From the NCBI RefSeq assembly GCF_024172125.1, contig NZ_JAMZEA010000020.1:1-64000 (forward strand): a DNA stretch of 64,000 nt, in the 5' to 3' direction. Each line of letters starts with the position of its first letter. Position 1 is the stretch's first letter. The stretch comes from Actinomadura rupiterrae. GTDB lineage: Bacteria > Actinomycetota > Actinomycetes > Streptosporangiales > Streptosporangiaceae. The notes under the pieces were generated by a model. That model was not told the DNA's origin, made no database searches, and saw only the letters and a list, made by a program, of their open reading frames with translations. Shown piece after piece: positions 43,754-50,995 of this stretch. The position numbers and the translations under genes are program-made.

Positions 43754-44311
43754 ATGCTGGTCCGTCTGGTCCTGATTTTCTGGCTGGCATCGGCGGCCCG
43801 CAGGGGCTTTCACCCTCCGCGAACCGCCAGGGAGAAGACCGCACGTGGTATCTTCAAGGAAATTGAGAGTTTCGTGCGCTGGGCGAAGCGGCACGGCCCA
43901 CAGAAACCGGTCACCATTCATCTGAAGCACGAACCGGGTATGCCGAAGGCCGAGTTCCGCCGTAAGGCGAACGCACTCAAAAAGCTCGGCGACGAAGGCA
44001 AGCTCTTCAAGTTCATAGAGCCGCACCGCCTACGGGACACTGCGCGACGAAACCAACATCGCGGCGACCTGATCGGCCGAATTCGGCGACAGTATGCGCA
44101 TAACCCGGATTTCCGGGATCGGCTGATCGACCGGATCACCAACGGATCGATGCAGCTCGACCATCGACACGAGCTGCAGCTCGCCGGGCCTGACCTGCGC
44201 TACAATCTTCGCTTCCTCGACAGCACCACCAACAACGCGATAGGAAGGCAGATCAGGGAACAGATATACCACCTGCCGACCGGCACTCCGATCAGGATCA
44301 AGATATTATGA
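43754..44311 (+). CDS. HNH-type nuclease toxin domain
   Basis: A 185-residue protein in the same frame as the upstream module. It begins with a hydrophobic helix (MLVRLVLIFWLASAARRG), then a basic middle. The C-terminal HNH/endonuclease-VII-like core is LDHRHELQLAG (Asp136, His137, His139, Glu140), YNLRFLDSTTNN and IGRQIREQI. DH with a later Asn and His fits the beta-beta-alpha metal fold used by many bacterial toxins. The stop overlaps the SUKH-type gene by 4 bp. Whether it is made alone, by reinitiation, or as a read-through fusion is unknown. Confidence 0.82.
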   Translation: MLVRLVLIFWLASAARRGFHPPRTAREKTARGIFKEIESFVRWAKRHGPQKPVTIHLKHEPGMPKAEFRRKANALKKLGDEGKLFKFIEPHRLRDTARRNQHRGDLIGRIRRQYAHNPDFRDRLIDRITNGSMQLDHRHELQLAGPDLRYNLRFLDSTTNNAIGRQIREQIYHLPTGTPIRIKIL

Positions 44312-44820
44312 GACCAGAGACCCGCGCCAGGCTCATCGAGGTAAAGAACAAGCTGGCAGACGAGCCCGACCTCGCCGTGGTACATCGGTTGCACCAGGGC
44401 GCGACGGACATCCCCTCCGATCTGCCGGCCCCCGTCAAAGAACTCCTCGCGGAGACCGACGGATTTCACGTCGGCTGGATTTCCGTCCCACCGGTGAAGC
44501 GCCAGCAGAAGGTCCAGTTCTACCTGGACCAACCGGAAATGGCCGCCGCAACCGGCCGCGAGAACGAGAACTGGTATGTCGTTGCCGTTTTGAACGACTT
44601 CCCGCTCCTCATGGACCGCGCCGACGGAAGCATCTGGTGGTTTTCCGAACCGGGGTTGGAGAGCTACTTCGACAGCCCCTTCGAGAAGCTCACCGACAGC
44701 TTGGACGATTTCATCGAAGAATACGCCCTCGGCTCCGGATACCGGCGAATCCTCGGTGCCGATGGAGACGAGTGGTACGAGTTCCTCGTACGCCACGGTT
44801 TCGCCTCAGCAGAGACGTGA
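44308..44820 (+). CDS. SMI1/KNR4 (SUKH)-family immunity protein
   Basis: A 170-residue soluble protein coupled to the nuclease gene. Features of the SUKH fold: DLPAPVKELLAETDGFHVGW (LPxDyxxFLxxtNG-like), LLMDRADGSIWWFSEPG and the acidic DSLDDFIEEYALG helix near the end. SUKH proteins are the most frequent immunity type for nuclease toxins. It should neutralise the HNH toxin just upstream. Confidence 0.85.
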   Translation: MRPETRARLIEVKNKLADEPDLAVVHRLHQGATDIPSDLPAPVKELLAETDGFHVGWISVPPVKRQQKVQFYLDQPEMAAATGRENENWYVVAVLNDFPLLMDRADGSIWWFSEPGLESYFDSPFEKLTDSLDDFIEEYALGSGYRRILGADGDEWYEFLVRHGFASAET

Positions 44821-44844
44821 CCGCCGACCGGAAGAGGATCACAG

Positions 44845-45372
44845 ATGATCTCCTTTGAGGACATGCTCGCGCAGTGGGGTGAGGACGGGCTGCTCTACAT
44901 CCCGGTCGACCTGCTGGAGCGCATCCGCTTCGACCCGGCCACCCTGTCGCCGAAGGCCGCGATCCCCGGCGAGGTGCCCCTGCTGCTGGACGCCTACATC
45001 GACGGCGACATCAAGTTGTTCGGCGTCCTGGAGGTCCAAGTCGGCGCGGACGAACCGCTCGGGCTCATCGCCCTCGGGAGGGTGCCCGACGACGAAGCCA
45101 TGTACTACTGCCTCAATGGCGATTCAGGCCAGGTGCTCCTCCTCACCGCCGACGAACCGGCCGGGCTCGAACTCGTCAACTCGACCCTCGCCCACTTCGT
45201 CGAGTTCCTCTTCCGGGTGGACCGGCTCATCCGCGCGGACCAGGGCAAGACCACCCGAGCCGTCCCCGCCGGGCGCCTGCACGCCGAGCTCGCCGAGCTC
45301 GACCCAGCGGCCTTCGAGGACCCCGAGTCCTGGTGGAGCATCGCGTTCGCCCAGCTAGAAGGCAGGCTCTAG
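44845..45372 (+). CDS. SUKH-4-like second immunity protein
   Basis: A 175-residue soluble protein, 24 bp after the first SUKH gene. It shows the SUKH-4 pattern: a central beta-meander (LFGVLEVQVGADEPLGLIAL; YYCLNGDSGQVLLLTADEP), then VNSTLAHFVEFLFRVDRLI and WWSIAFAQLEGRL at the end. A second immunity gene behind a single toxin is common and may protect against toxins of relatives. Confidence 0.78.
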   Translation: MISFEDMLAQWGEDGLLYIPVDLLERIRFDPATLSPKAAIPGEVPLLLDAYIDGDIKLFGVLEVQVGADEPLGLIALGRVPDDEAMYYCLNGDSGQVLLLTADEPAGLELVNSTLAHFVEFLFRVDRLIRADQGKTTRAVPAGRLHAELAELDPAAFEDPESWWSIAFAQLEGRL

Positions 45373-45387
45373 CAGGCTCCCGACTCG

Positions 45388-45639
45388 ATGAGGGGCGATG
45401 ACGCCGCGAGGCCGGCACAGGAAAGTCTCGCAGCACGCGTCGGGGGCTCCGGCACTTCGCCCGCCGCAAAAGCCGGCCGCCGGCGGAAACGGCTACCGAA
45501 TTTCTGAGCGGTCCTTGGCTTCGTCGTTGGCCTCTTGTTCGCGGTTGCCGCCCTCCTCTGCTTCACCTGCTACCCGGAACGCGAATCACATTCCGTGCTG
45601 CCGGTCAACCCGATGCCCGACCCCATGGAGGCCAGATGA
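45388..45639 (+). pseudogene. Small membrane-protein gene interrupted by in-frame TGA
   Basis: From ATG 45388 the frame encodes 39 polar, basic residues ending RRRKRLPNF, then TGA at 45505-45507. In the same frame it continues as a clean membrane helix (AVLGFVVGLLFAVAALLCFTC) to TGA at 45637. A basic stretch immediately before a helix is what an intact ~83-residue membrane protein would show, so a nonsense change is likely. The second stop overlaps the next ATG. Confidence 0.5.
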
Positions 45640-45773
45640 TCCAGAAGGCGAAGCCGATCGCCTGCAGGCAAATCAAGGACGTCTGGGCATGCATGAACCG
45701 GGCTACGCGCAATGCGCAGAACAGGGCGGGCTTGCTCTTTCGTAATCTCGGCTTCGGGAAGGGCGGGCGGTGA
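45636..45773 (+). CDS. 45-residue basic peptide
   Basis: ATG 45636 overlaps the preceding TGA and the TGA at 45771 overlaps GTG 45770 of the next gene. This double coupling is the main evidence that it is translated. The peptide is strongly basic with two Cys (IACRQIKDVWACMNRATRN). No signal or membrane helix. Function unknown. Confidence 0.5.
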   Translation: MIQKAKPIACRQIKDVWACMNRATRNAQNRAGLLFRNLGFGKGGR

Positions 45774-46600
45774 TTCTGGCGGCGGGGTCTGCGAAGTCGG
45801 TTGTAGGCAACCTTCTTTTGGTCGTGGCCGGCGCGGTAGCGCTAGCATTGTTTCTCTTCGGGGCGGCGGCTTACGTCGGGTGGTGGAAGTCCTGGTATCC
45901 GGATGGGTTCAAGCCGGTGGGGGCGCCACTTGCTGTTATGTGGTTCGCGATTGCCTGGCTGAGCGGGGAAGCGCTCTGGGTCTGGCGGGTGTCTTGGACG
46001 GGTATGCCTGCTGGGCTTGTCGTCGGCGCGTTTCTGGGACTGGGAGTGGGGCTCCTCGGCGGTCGCCTCGCATTGCGTGGTCTGCTTCGGCCCGGGTGGG
46101 TTCGGCGGTTGGAGAAGGAGCCCGCGGACTCACGGATACTGCCGGAGAGCGGGGCCGGGACGGCCATGGGGGCTCTGCGGCGGCTTCAGCCGAAGCTGGT
46201 CGCCGGCTTGTGCGTTGTTGCTGTTCTGGCCGTCCTCGTTGATGGGATTGGCGGGATTGCCCGTCCGGCCTGGTGGTATGCGAATGGCGCTTCGACGCGG
46301 GCTACCGTGGACGAGTGCTGGCGGCACGCTGGACGGTTCGGGCACTCGACGCGGTGCTCTGGTCATTGGGCCGCGACAGGCCGAGAGAGCGGGCAGGGCC
46401 GCGTTTACGGTGCCACGCGCGACGATCTGGGCAAGACCGTTCCGGTTCGCGCTACGCAGGATCGGGCTGTCGTTCCCGGGATTCGGCTTCTCCTGCCCCC
46501 GATCGCGTTGCTCGTCCTGCTTGGGCTGCTCGGCTTCGGCGGCTACCGCAAGCGGGCTGGCACGCGTACGCGTGTTCAGCAGGAGACTGGCCCTGTTTAG
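45770..46600 (+). CDS. Multi-pass membrane protein
   Basis: A 276-residue protein from GTG 45770. Hydrophobic helices: GNLLLVVAGAVALALFLFGA, GAPLAVMWFAIAWLSG, GLVVGAFLGLGVGLLG, LVAGLCVVAVLAVLVDG and GIRLLLPPIALLVLLGLLG. A ~75-residue exterior loop with two Cys (VDECWRHAG, STRCSG) lies before the last helix. No family recognised. It ends the rightward effector/immunity run and faces the mycosin gene across a strong terminator. Confidence 0.7.
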   Translation: MILAAGSAKSVVGNLLLVVAGAVALALFLFGAAAYVGWWKSWYPDGFKPVGAPLAVMWFAIAWLSGEALWVWRVSWTGMPAGLVVGAFLGLGVGLLGGRLALRGLLRPGWVRRLEKEPADSRILPESGAGTAMGALRRLQPKLVAGLCVVAVLAVLVDGIGGIARPAWWYANGASTRATVDECWRHAGRFGHSTRCSGHWAATGRESGQGRVYGATRDDLGKTVPVRATQDRAVVPGIRLLLPPIALLVLLGLLGFGGYRKRAGTRTRVQQETGPV

Positions 46601-46632
46601 CGGAGTCTCACTGCGCCATGAAATAGAAGCAG

Positions 46633-46678
46633 AAGCGGGATGGTGAGGTTCGTGTTCACGAGCCTCACCATCCCGCTT
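46633..46678. terminator. Strong bidirectional terminator
   Basis: A 16-bp perfect stem (46633-46648 with 46663-46678), extended inside by a CGTG/CACG stem, between convergent genes ending at 46600 and 46701. AT pairs at the base favour termination on either strand. Confidence 0.87.
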
Positions 46679-46700
46679 TGAGGTGCTGCGTTGTTCTTGC

Positions 46701-48047
46701 TTACTGGCGGGGTTCCTGGCCGCTGGTTGGGGGCTGGAACTGGGGGGCGCCGTTGCCTGGTTGACCGTAGCCGGCGGGGGGCTGTTGGCCGCCCTGGTAC
46801 GGGGACTGCTGCGGTTGGCCCTGGCCGAAGGACGGGGGGCCTGTGGGGGCGGGGGGCGGGGCGGAAGGGCCGCCGCCGTTCTTGCCCTTGCCGCGGCGCA
46901 TGACGACCACGCCACCGATCACGAGGACCGCGATGACGACGACGCCGATGCCGACGTAGAGGAGCGTGTTGCTGGAACTCTTCTTGTCGTCCGTCTTCTC
47001 GGGCGCGGTGCCAGTAGAGCCCGATCCCTTGGGCGCTGCGGCCCCGGCCTTGTCGAGCTTCTCGTAGACCGGGTTTGGCGCGCTCTCCGGAACCTTGTTC
47101 GCGAGCGCCTGGCGTACGCTCACGACGCCATAGCCGGTGACGTTGTTCTTGCCGGGTCCGTCGAGGTCCTTCACGGAGCCGACGATGACCTGGACGGCTC
47201 GGCGGGCCGTCATGTCCGGGTATTTGCTGCGGAGCAGGGCGATGGCGCCCGACGTCAGCGCTGCGGCATCACTGGTTCCGTTGCCGTTGTCGTAGAGCCG
47301 CCCGTCCTTGCCGACCGCGGTCATGCCCGCGCCGGGCGCAGCGACCGTGACGTAGTCCTGACGCTGGCTTCGCGCCCACGGCTTTCCGGTGTGGTCGATT
47401 GCGCCCACGGCCAAGGCTCCCGGGCAGGACGCCGGGTACTCGGGCGAGTTCGTGGAGTCGCCTTCGTTACCGGCGGAGGCGACGACGACCATGTCCTTCT
47501 TGGCGGCGTACGCCAGCGCGCTTGCCACTTCGGGAGGGCACTGGTTCGGGAAGGAGCTGGCGACGGGCCCCTGGGAGATGTTCATGACCTTGGCGCCGTG
47601 GTCAGCGCCGTAGCGGATCGCCTCGGCCATCTCCTTGGGCACGTTTCCCCGGGTGAAGATGGGGAGGATCTTGGCCGAGGGCGCGACACCCATGTAGCCG
47701 GTGCCCTTGCCGCTGGAGGCGATGAAGCTGGCCATCGCGGTGCCATGGCCGCCCGTGCTGCTGTCGGTGTCCTGGTCGCGCCGACCGTCACCCCCGGCGA
47801 AGTCGGTGCCGGGGACCACCGCGTCCTTGAGACCCGGCAGCGACGCGTTCACGCCGGTGTCCAGCACTGCCACGGTGATCCCGGCACCCTTGGTCTGCGG
47901 CCACACCTGCTCTTCGATGTGCCACGAGTTGAACCACCATTCGCCCTTGTCGTGTGCTGCGAGGGCGAAGGGCGTCTGGCCAAGCACGATTCCGAAGGCG
48001 GCGGTCACAGCCGCGGCCTGGATCAGCCGTCTCAAGATCTTCCTCAC
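46701..48047 (-). CDS. mycP: Mycosin, type VII secretion-associated serine protease (S8)
   Basis: A 448-residue membrane-anchored subtilisin-like protease. Signal peptide in residues 1-30 (AAAVTAAFGIVLGQTPFALA). Catalytic triad: Asp63 in AVLDTG, His101 in GGHGTA, Ser259 in NGTSDAA; the oxyanion Asn is in SAGNEG. C-terminal membrane helix (LLYVGIGVVVIAVLVIGG) and a Pro/Gln/Gly-rich cytoplasmic tail. Mycosins stabilise the ESX membrane complex and cleave certain substrates. It lies 74 bp after the PPE/EspB-like gene at the end of the esx operon. Confidence 0.93.
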   Translation of the reverse strand: MRKILRRLIQAAAVTAAFGIVLGQTPFALAAHDKGEWWFNSWHIEEQVWPQTKGAGITVAVLDTGVNASLPGLKDAVVPGTDFAGGDGRRDQDTDSSTGGHGTAMASFIASSGKGTGYMGVAPSAKILPIFTRGNVPKEMAEAIRYGADHGAKVMNISQGPVASSFPNQCPPEVASALAYAAKKDMVVVASAGNEGDSTNSPEYPASCPGALAVGAIDHTGKPWARSQRQDYVTVAAPGAGMTAVGKDGRLYDNGNGTSDAAALTSGAIALLRSKYPDMTARRAVQVIVGSVKDLDGPGKNNVTGYGVVSVRQALANKVPESAPNPVYEKLDKAGAAAPKGSGSTGTAPEKTDDKKSSSNTLLYVGIGVVVIAVLVIGGVVVMRRGKGKNGGGPSAPPPAPTGPPSFGQGQPQQSPYQGGQQPPAGYGQPGNGAPQFQPPTSGQEPRQ

Positions 48048-48121
48048 TTCTTCCGTTACACAGCAACATGGGCGGTGGGATCGTAATCCCGCCGCCCTGT
48101 CGCAGTCATACGGTCAAGCAT

Positions 48122-49252
48122 TTAGCCGATGACCGGAGGTGCGGTGTCGTCGTCCGCGCCCCACACGTCCTCGTCCTCAGTGAGCCAGGTGGAGCGCTCG
48201 CGCTCCTTCTCGCCCTCGCCTTGACCGCCGTGCTGGCCGCCCATCGGCATGCCGTTCATACCCGCGCGACCGCCGGCTGCCGCACCGGCGCCGAAGCCAC
48301 CGCCGAGAGCACCGCCCGGAACACCCGTGATGCCGCCGCCACCGAGACCACCACCGCTGCCGCCGGGGCCGAGACCACCGCCGTCACCGCCGAACGGTCC
48401 CATGCCGCCACCGCCACCGCCGGGACCGCCGCCCGGACCCATGCCACTCGGGTCGAAGGACGACAGGTTCGTCTTGTGGTTCGGGTCCTGGAACGGGTTG
48501 TGGTTGTTGCTGTTGTTCCAGTTCGGGTTGTGGCTGTTCGGGAACTTGCTGTTCGGGTCGTTGAACTTGTTGTGGTCGTTCGGGTTCAGGTGCGGGTTGT
48601 TGTTCTCGTTGAAGTGCTTGAACGGGTTGTTCTTGTTGGGGTCGAAGCTCCCCTTCGGGCCACCGCCGTGGGGACCGCCACCGGGAGGGCCACCACCAGG
48701 GGGGCCTCCGCCGGGAGGACCGCCACCGGGATTGCGGGGGTCACCGAGGTCGCCCTTGCCGTCGCCGGGCAGGTCCTTGGTGATCTTGTCGGGGTGGCCG
48801 TCCCACGCCTGACCGGCACGCATGGCGAACTTGTTGAGCATCTCGCCGGCGTACTTGTCGTCGTCGCTGTCGTGGAACATGCCGTCGTCCATCGACTCGG
48901 CCTTGGCCTTGTACCAGTCGAGGATCTGGTACTTGAACCAGTGGTAGTTCGAGGCGTTGGTGGCACTGCTGTTCGACAGGTTCGTCGCGGTCCAGTGGAC
49001 CTGCTTCAGCTGGTCCAGGGCTTTCTGGGCGGAGTCGCCCTTCCAGGCGCCGACGATCGTGGACGCGTGGGCGCGGAGGTTGTTCGCCATCTCCGCGAGG
49101 ACGTCACCCGCGTCCCGGTACGCGTCGGAGGCGTCACCGACCGGGCCCGTCTCGATGCCCTTGAACTTCTTCTTGACCTCGTCGAAGTCCGTGGAACCGT
49201 AGTTGTAGGACGGCTTCGGCCCGGTCTTGATCGGGTAGTCGACCTGTCCCAT
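48122..49252 (-). CDS. PPE/EspB-like ESX substrate with Gly/Asn-rich C-terminus
   Basis: A 376-residue protein. Residues 1-155 are helical with the WKGDS (WXG) turn, in the manner of PPE and EspB. The next ~190 residues are low complexity: GGGPP repeats, then Asn/His/Pro (NNPFKHFNENNNPHLNPND), then Gly. The last ~20 residues, STWLTEDEDVWG followed by an acidic stretch to PPVIG, are a conserved tail that I associate with actinomycete ESX proteins of this type and may be a recognition tail. No PPE motif at the N-terminus. Its partner is probably the 184-residue protein encoded just upstream. Confidence 0.82.
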   Translation of the reverse strand: MGQVDYPIKTGPKPSYNYGSTDFDEVKKKFKGIETGPVGDASDAYRDAGDVLAEMANNLRAHASTIVGAWKGDSAQKALDQLKQVHWTATNLSNSSATNASNYHWFKYQILDWYKAKAESMDDGMFHDSDDDKYAGEMLNKFAMRAGQAWDGHPDKITKDLPGDGKGDLGDPRNPGGGPPGGGPPGGGPPGGGPHGGGPKGSFDPNKNNPFKHFNENNNPHLNPNDHNKFNDPNSKFPNSHNPNWNNSNNHNPFQDPNHKTNLSSFDPSGMGPGGGPGGGGGGMGPFGGDGGGLGPGGSGGGLGGGGITGVPGGALGGGFGAGAAAGGRAGMNGMPMGGQHGGQGEGEKERERSTWLTEDEDVWGADDDTAPPVIG

Positions 49253-49289
49253 CAGCGTTCACCCCCTGTGTTCACGTCACCGTTGGTCA

Positions 49290-49844
49290 TCAGAGGTCAA
49301 CGTCCTTATCGACGGCGTCCTTGGTCTTCTGGTGGGCGCGCTCGTACTCCTGCGCAGTGGCGCGCAGCCGACCGATGACCGCGGTGTAGGTGTTACTGAT
49401 CTCCGTGATGTACTGCCCGAACGCGGTCTTGGACGTGGTGGCGATGTCCACGAAGTCCTTGCCGGCCTGGTAGTCGGTCACGTTCTGGGTGGTGATGGTG
49501 ATCGTCTGAACGCGGTTCAGCTTGCTCTTCCACCCGTTCATCTCGCCTTCCATCTTGTCGGCGAGATCGCGGAGGGCCTTCGGGTCGACGTCGTAACCCG
49601 GCTGGGCCTCGTACTTCCAGGGGGAGTCGTCCGGGGTGTGCGTCCGCTGGACGGGGTGGTCCTTCGGAGTGCCCGGGTCACCGGCGTACTTCAGCCAGTA
49701 ATCCTTCTTCTCACTCTCGGTGAGAGCGTTCCACTCCTGGTCCGTCATCTTCGACGTGGTCACGGTGGCGTATTCGCCGTAACCCTCCGTGTGGTACACG
49801 TCGATCTGGTGGATCTTGTCAGGTGGGAGGTCGTATTGACCCAT
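49290..49844 (-). CDS. ESX-associated helical protein, probable partner of the PPE/EspB-like protein
   Basis: A 184-residue protein. The N-terminal ~85 residues are irregular and polar, with QIDVYHTEGYGEYATVTTS. From DVDPKALRDLADKMEGEMNG on it is a pair of long helices ending in YERAHQKTKDAVDKDVDL, as in PE/WXG folds. It starts MGQYDLPPDK, similar to the MGQVDYPIK start of the following gene, hinting at a shared N-terminal element. 37 bp separate the two genes. Confidence 0.72.
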   Translation of the reverse strand: MGQYDLPPDKIHQIDVYHTEGYGEYATVTTSKMTDQEWNALTESEKKDYWLKYAGDPGTPKDHPVQRTHTPDDSPWKYEAQPGYDVDPKALRDLADKMEGEMNGWKSKLNRVQTITITTQNVTDYQAGKDFVDIATTSKTAFGQYITEISNTYTAVIGRLRATAQEYERAHQKTKDAVDKDVDL

Positions 49845-49948
49845 GAGTCACTACTCCTGGCAATTGGCGGTCCGGTTCCGGCGCGGGCACGGCGCCGGAC
49901 CTTCCCGGGGGAGGGTGTCCGGCGCCGTCCAGGCCCGCAGCAACCAGC

Positions 49949-50245
49949 TCAGGCGCCCCAGATGCCCGAGTTCTTACGCTCGGCGGCGCTGTAGTTCTGG
50001 TGCGCCTCGCCGATCACGACACCGAGCTGGTTGAGGACGGTGCCGATGTGCTGGGCGGCGGAGTCCCACTGGCGCTTGGCGTCCCAGTAGGCAGACACCG
50101 CGTCGCCCTCCCACTGCTGGAGGTGCTTCTCGAGCTCCTTCTCCAGGTCGGAGAGCTCGTCGATCAGCGCGCGGTAGGCCAGGGTGAAGTCGGCCTGTGC
50201 CTGCTGCATGGTTCCGAAGTTTGCTTTGGTGTAGCTCTCGCTCAC
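49949..50245 (-). CDS. WXG100 protein (EsxA/EsxB-like)
   Basis: A 98-residue helical hairpin with WEGD as the turn at 45-48 (HLQQWEGDAVSAYW). The second helix carries QWDSAAQHIGTVLNQLG. The C-terminus AERKNSGIWGA is short. It pairs naturally with the other WXG100 protein encoded 55 bp upstream, and the two are probably secreted as a heterodimer by the Ecc machine. Confidence 0.92.
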   Translation of the reverse strand: MSESYTKANFGTMQQAQADFTLAYRALIDELSDLEKELEKHLQQWEGDAVSAYWDAKRQWDSAAQHIGTVLNQLGVVIGEAHQNYSAAERKNSGIWGA

Positions 50246-50300
50246 GATGAAGTTCCTTCGAGGGGTCGAAGACCGGACTGCTGGACGAACGGGGCGCGGA

Positions 50301-50621
50301 TCAGGTGCTGCCGTTGAGCAGCGAGTTGATCTTGTTGACGGCCTCGTTCTGCTCCTGCTCCGTGCTCTCGTACTGGATCTTGGTGTGCGAGAGCTTCTCG
50401 TGCATGCCGTCCAGGGCGGTGCGCACCTTGTTCATGTCGGTCTGGAACTCGTTGAACACCTTGTCGAAGGAGATCGACGCGTTGCCCGCCCAGCCGCTCA
50501 TGAGGTTGCTCTTGTGTCCCTCAAGCTGGCTCTGCAGGCCCTTGATGATGTTGGCGGACTCCTCGATGCGGGTCGCCGCCTGGGCCATTGCTGCTCTGTC
50601 GACTGCGGACTGGCCGGCCAC
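50301..50621 (-). CDS. WXG100 protein (EsxA/EsxB-like), first gene of the esx operon
   Basis: A 106-residue protein. I choose GTG 50621 because GGAGGTGA lies just before it; the frame opens ~55 codons further but without coding character. The turn is GWAGNAS, flanked by helices IKGLQSQLEGHKSNLMS and DKVFNEFQTDMNKVRTAL. No signal peptide. It follows the CRP-like site and promoter described separately. Confidence 0.92.
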   Translation of the reverse strand: MAGQSAVDRAAMAQAATRIEESANIIKGLQSQLEGHKSNLMSGWAGNASISFDKVFNEFQTDMNKVRTALDGMHEKLSHTKIQYESTEQEQNEAVNKINSLLNGST

Positions 50622-50751
50622 AGTGTCACCTCCAGTTAGGGAGCTTGTCCTTGACACCGCGTCACAGGCATGTGCTGGCCGCACCGTCTTGGGCGCCCCT
50701 CCGCATCGCCTCTGACCGAGGCAACGCGCCCTGTGACCCGAAATGTCAGCG

Positions 50752-50781
50752 ATCATATGGGTTTCGCTGTCAACCTGTCGA
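50752..50781 (-). promoter_or_regulatory. Probable sigma-70-type promoter of the esx operon
   Basis: On the reverse strand TCGACA (50781-50776) is followed 18 bases later by TATGAT (50757-50752). Each differs from consensus by one base. Transcription would start near 50745, leaving a ~125-nt leader before the WXG100 GTG. Confidence 0.55.
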
Positions 50782-50816
50782 CGCAATCGGAGATCGCATG
50801 GATCCCCTGCGCCCTA

Positions 50817-50832
50817 TGTGATTCACGTCACA
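50817..50832. promoter_or_regulatory. CRP/cAMP-receptor-type operator
   Basis: TGTGATTCACGTCACA matches the TGTGA-N6-TCACA consensus exactly, and the flanking A and T extend the palindrome. It is centred about 80 bp upstream of the predicted transcription start, a usual place for an activator. Confidence 0.65.
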
Positions 50833-50995
50833 TCCGAGAACCCCCGGATGTGACCGCCCTGAAACCAAAGATCAGGCCCACCCCCGGCGAACGGAAGCCG
50901 TGCGCCGGGAGTGGCCGGATGCGGTCAGGATGCAACGCGTGTCATACCTCGGTCGTTGAAGCCACTCGTGTCAGTCCCGGCCGCTCGCGCATCCC

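Larger units (their letters stand above)
50622..50995. other. Intergenic region upstream of the esx operon (374 bp)
   Basis: Lies between the stop of eccB (50996) and the WXG100 start (50621), both leftward. It holds the probable promoter and the CRP-like palindrome. The remaining part (50835-50995) shows nothing clear. Confidence 0.7.
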
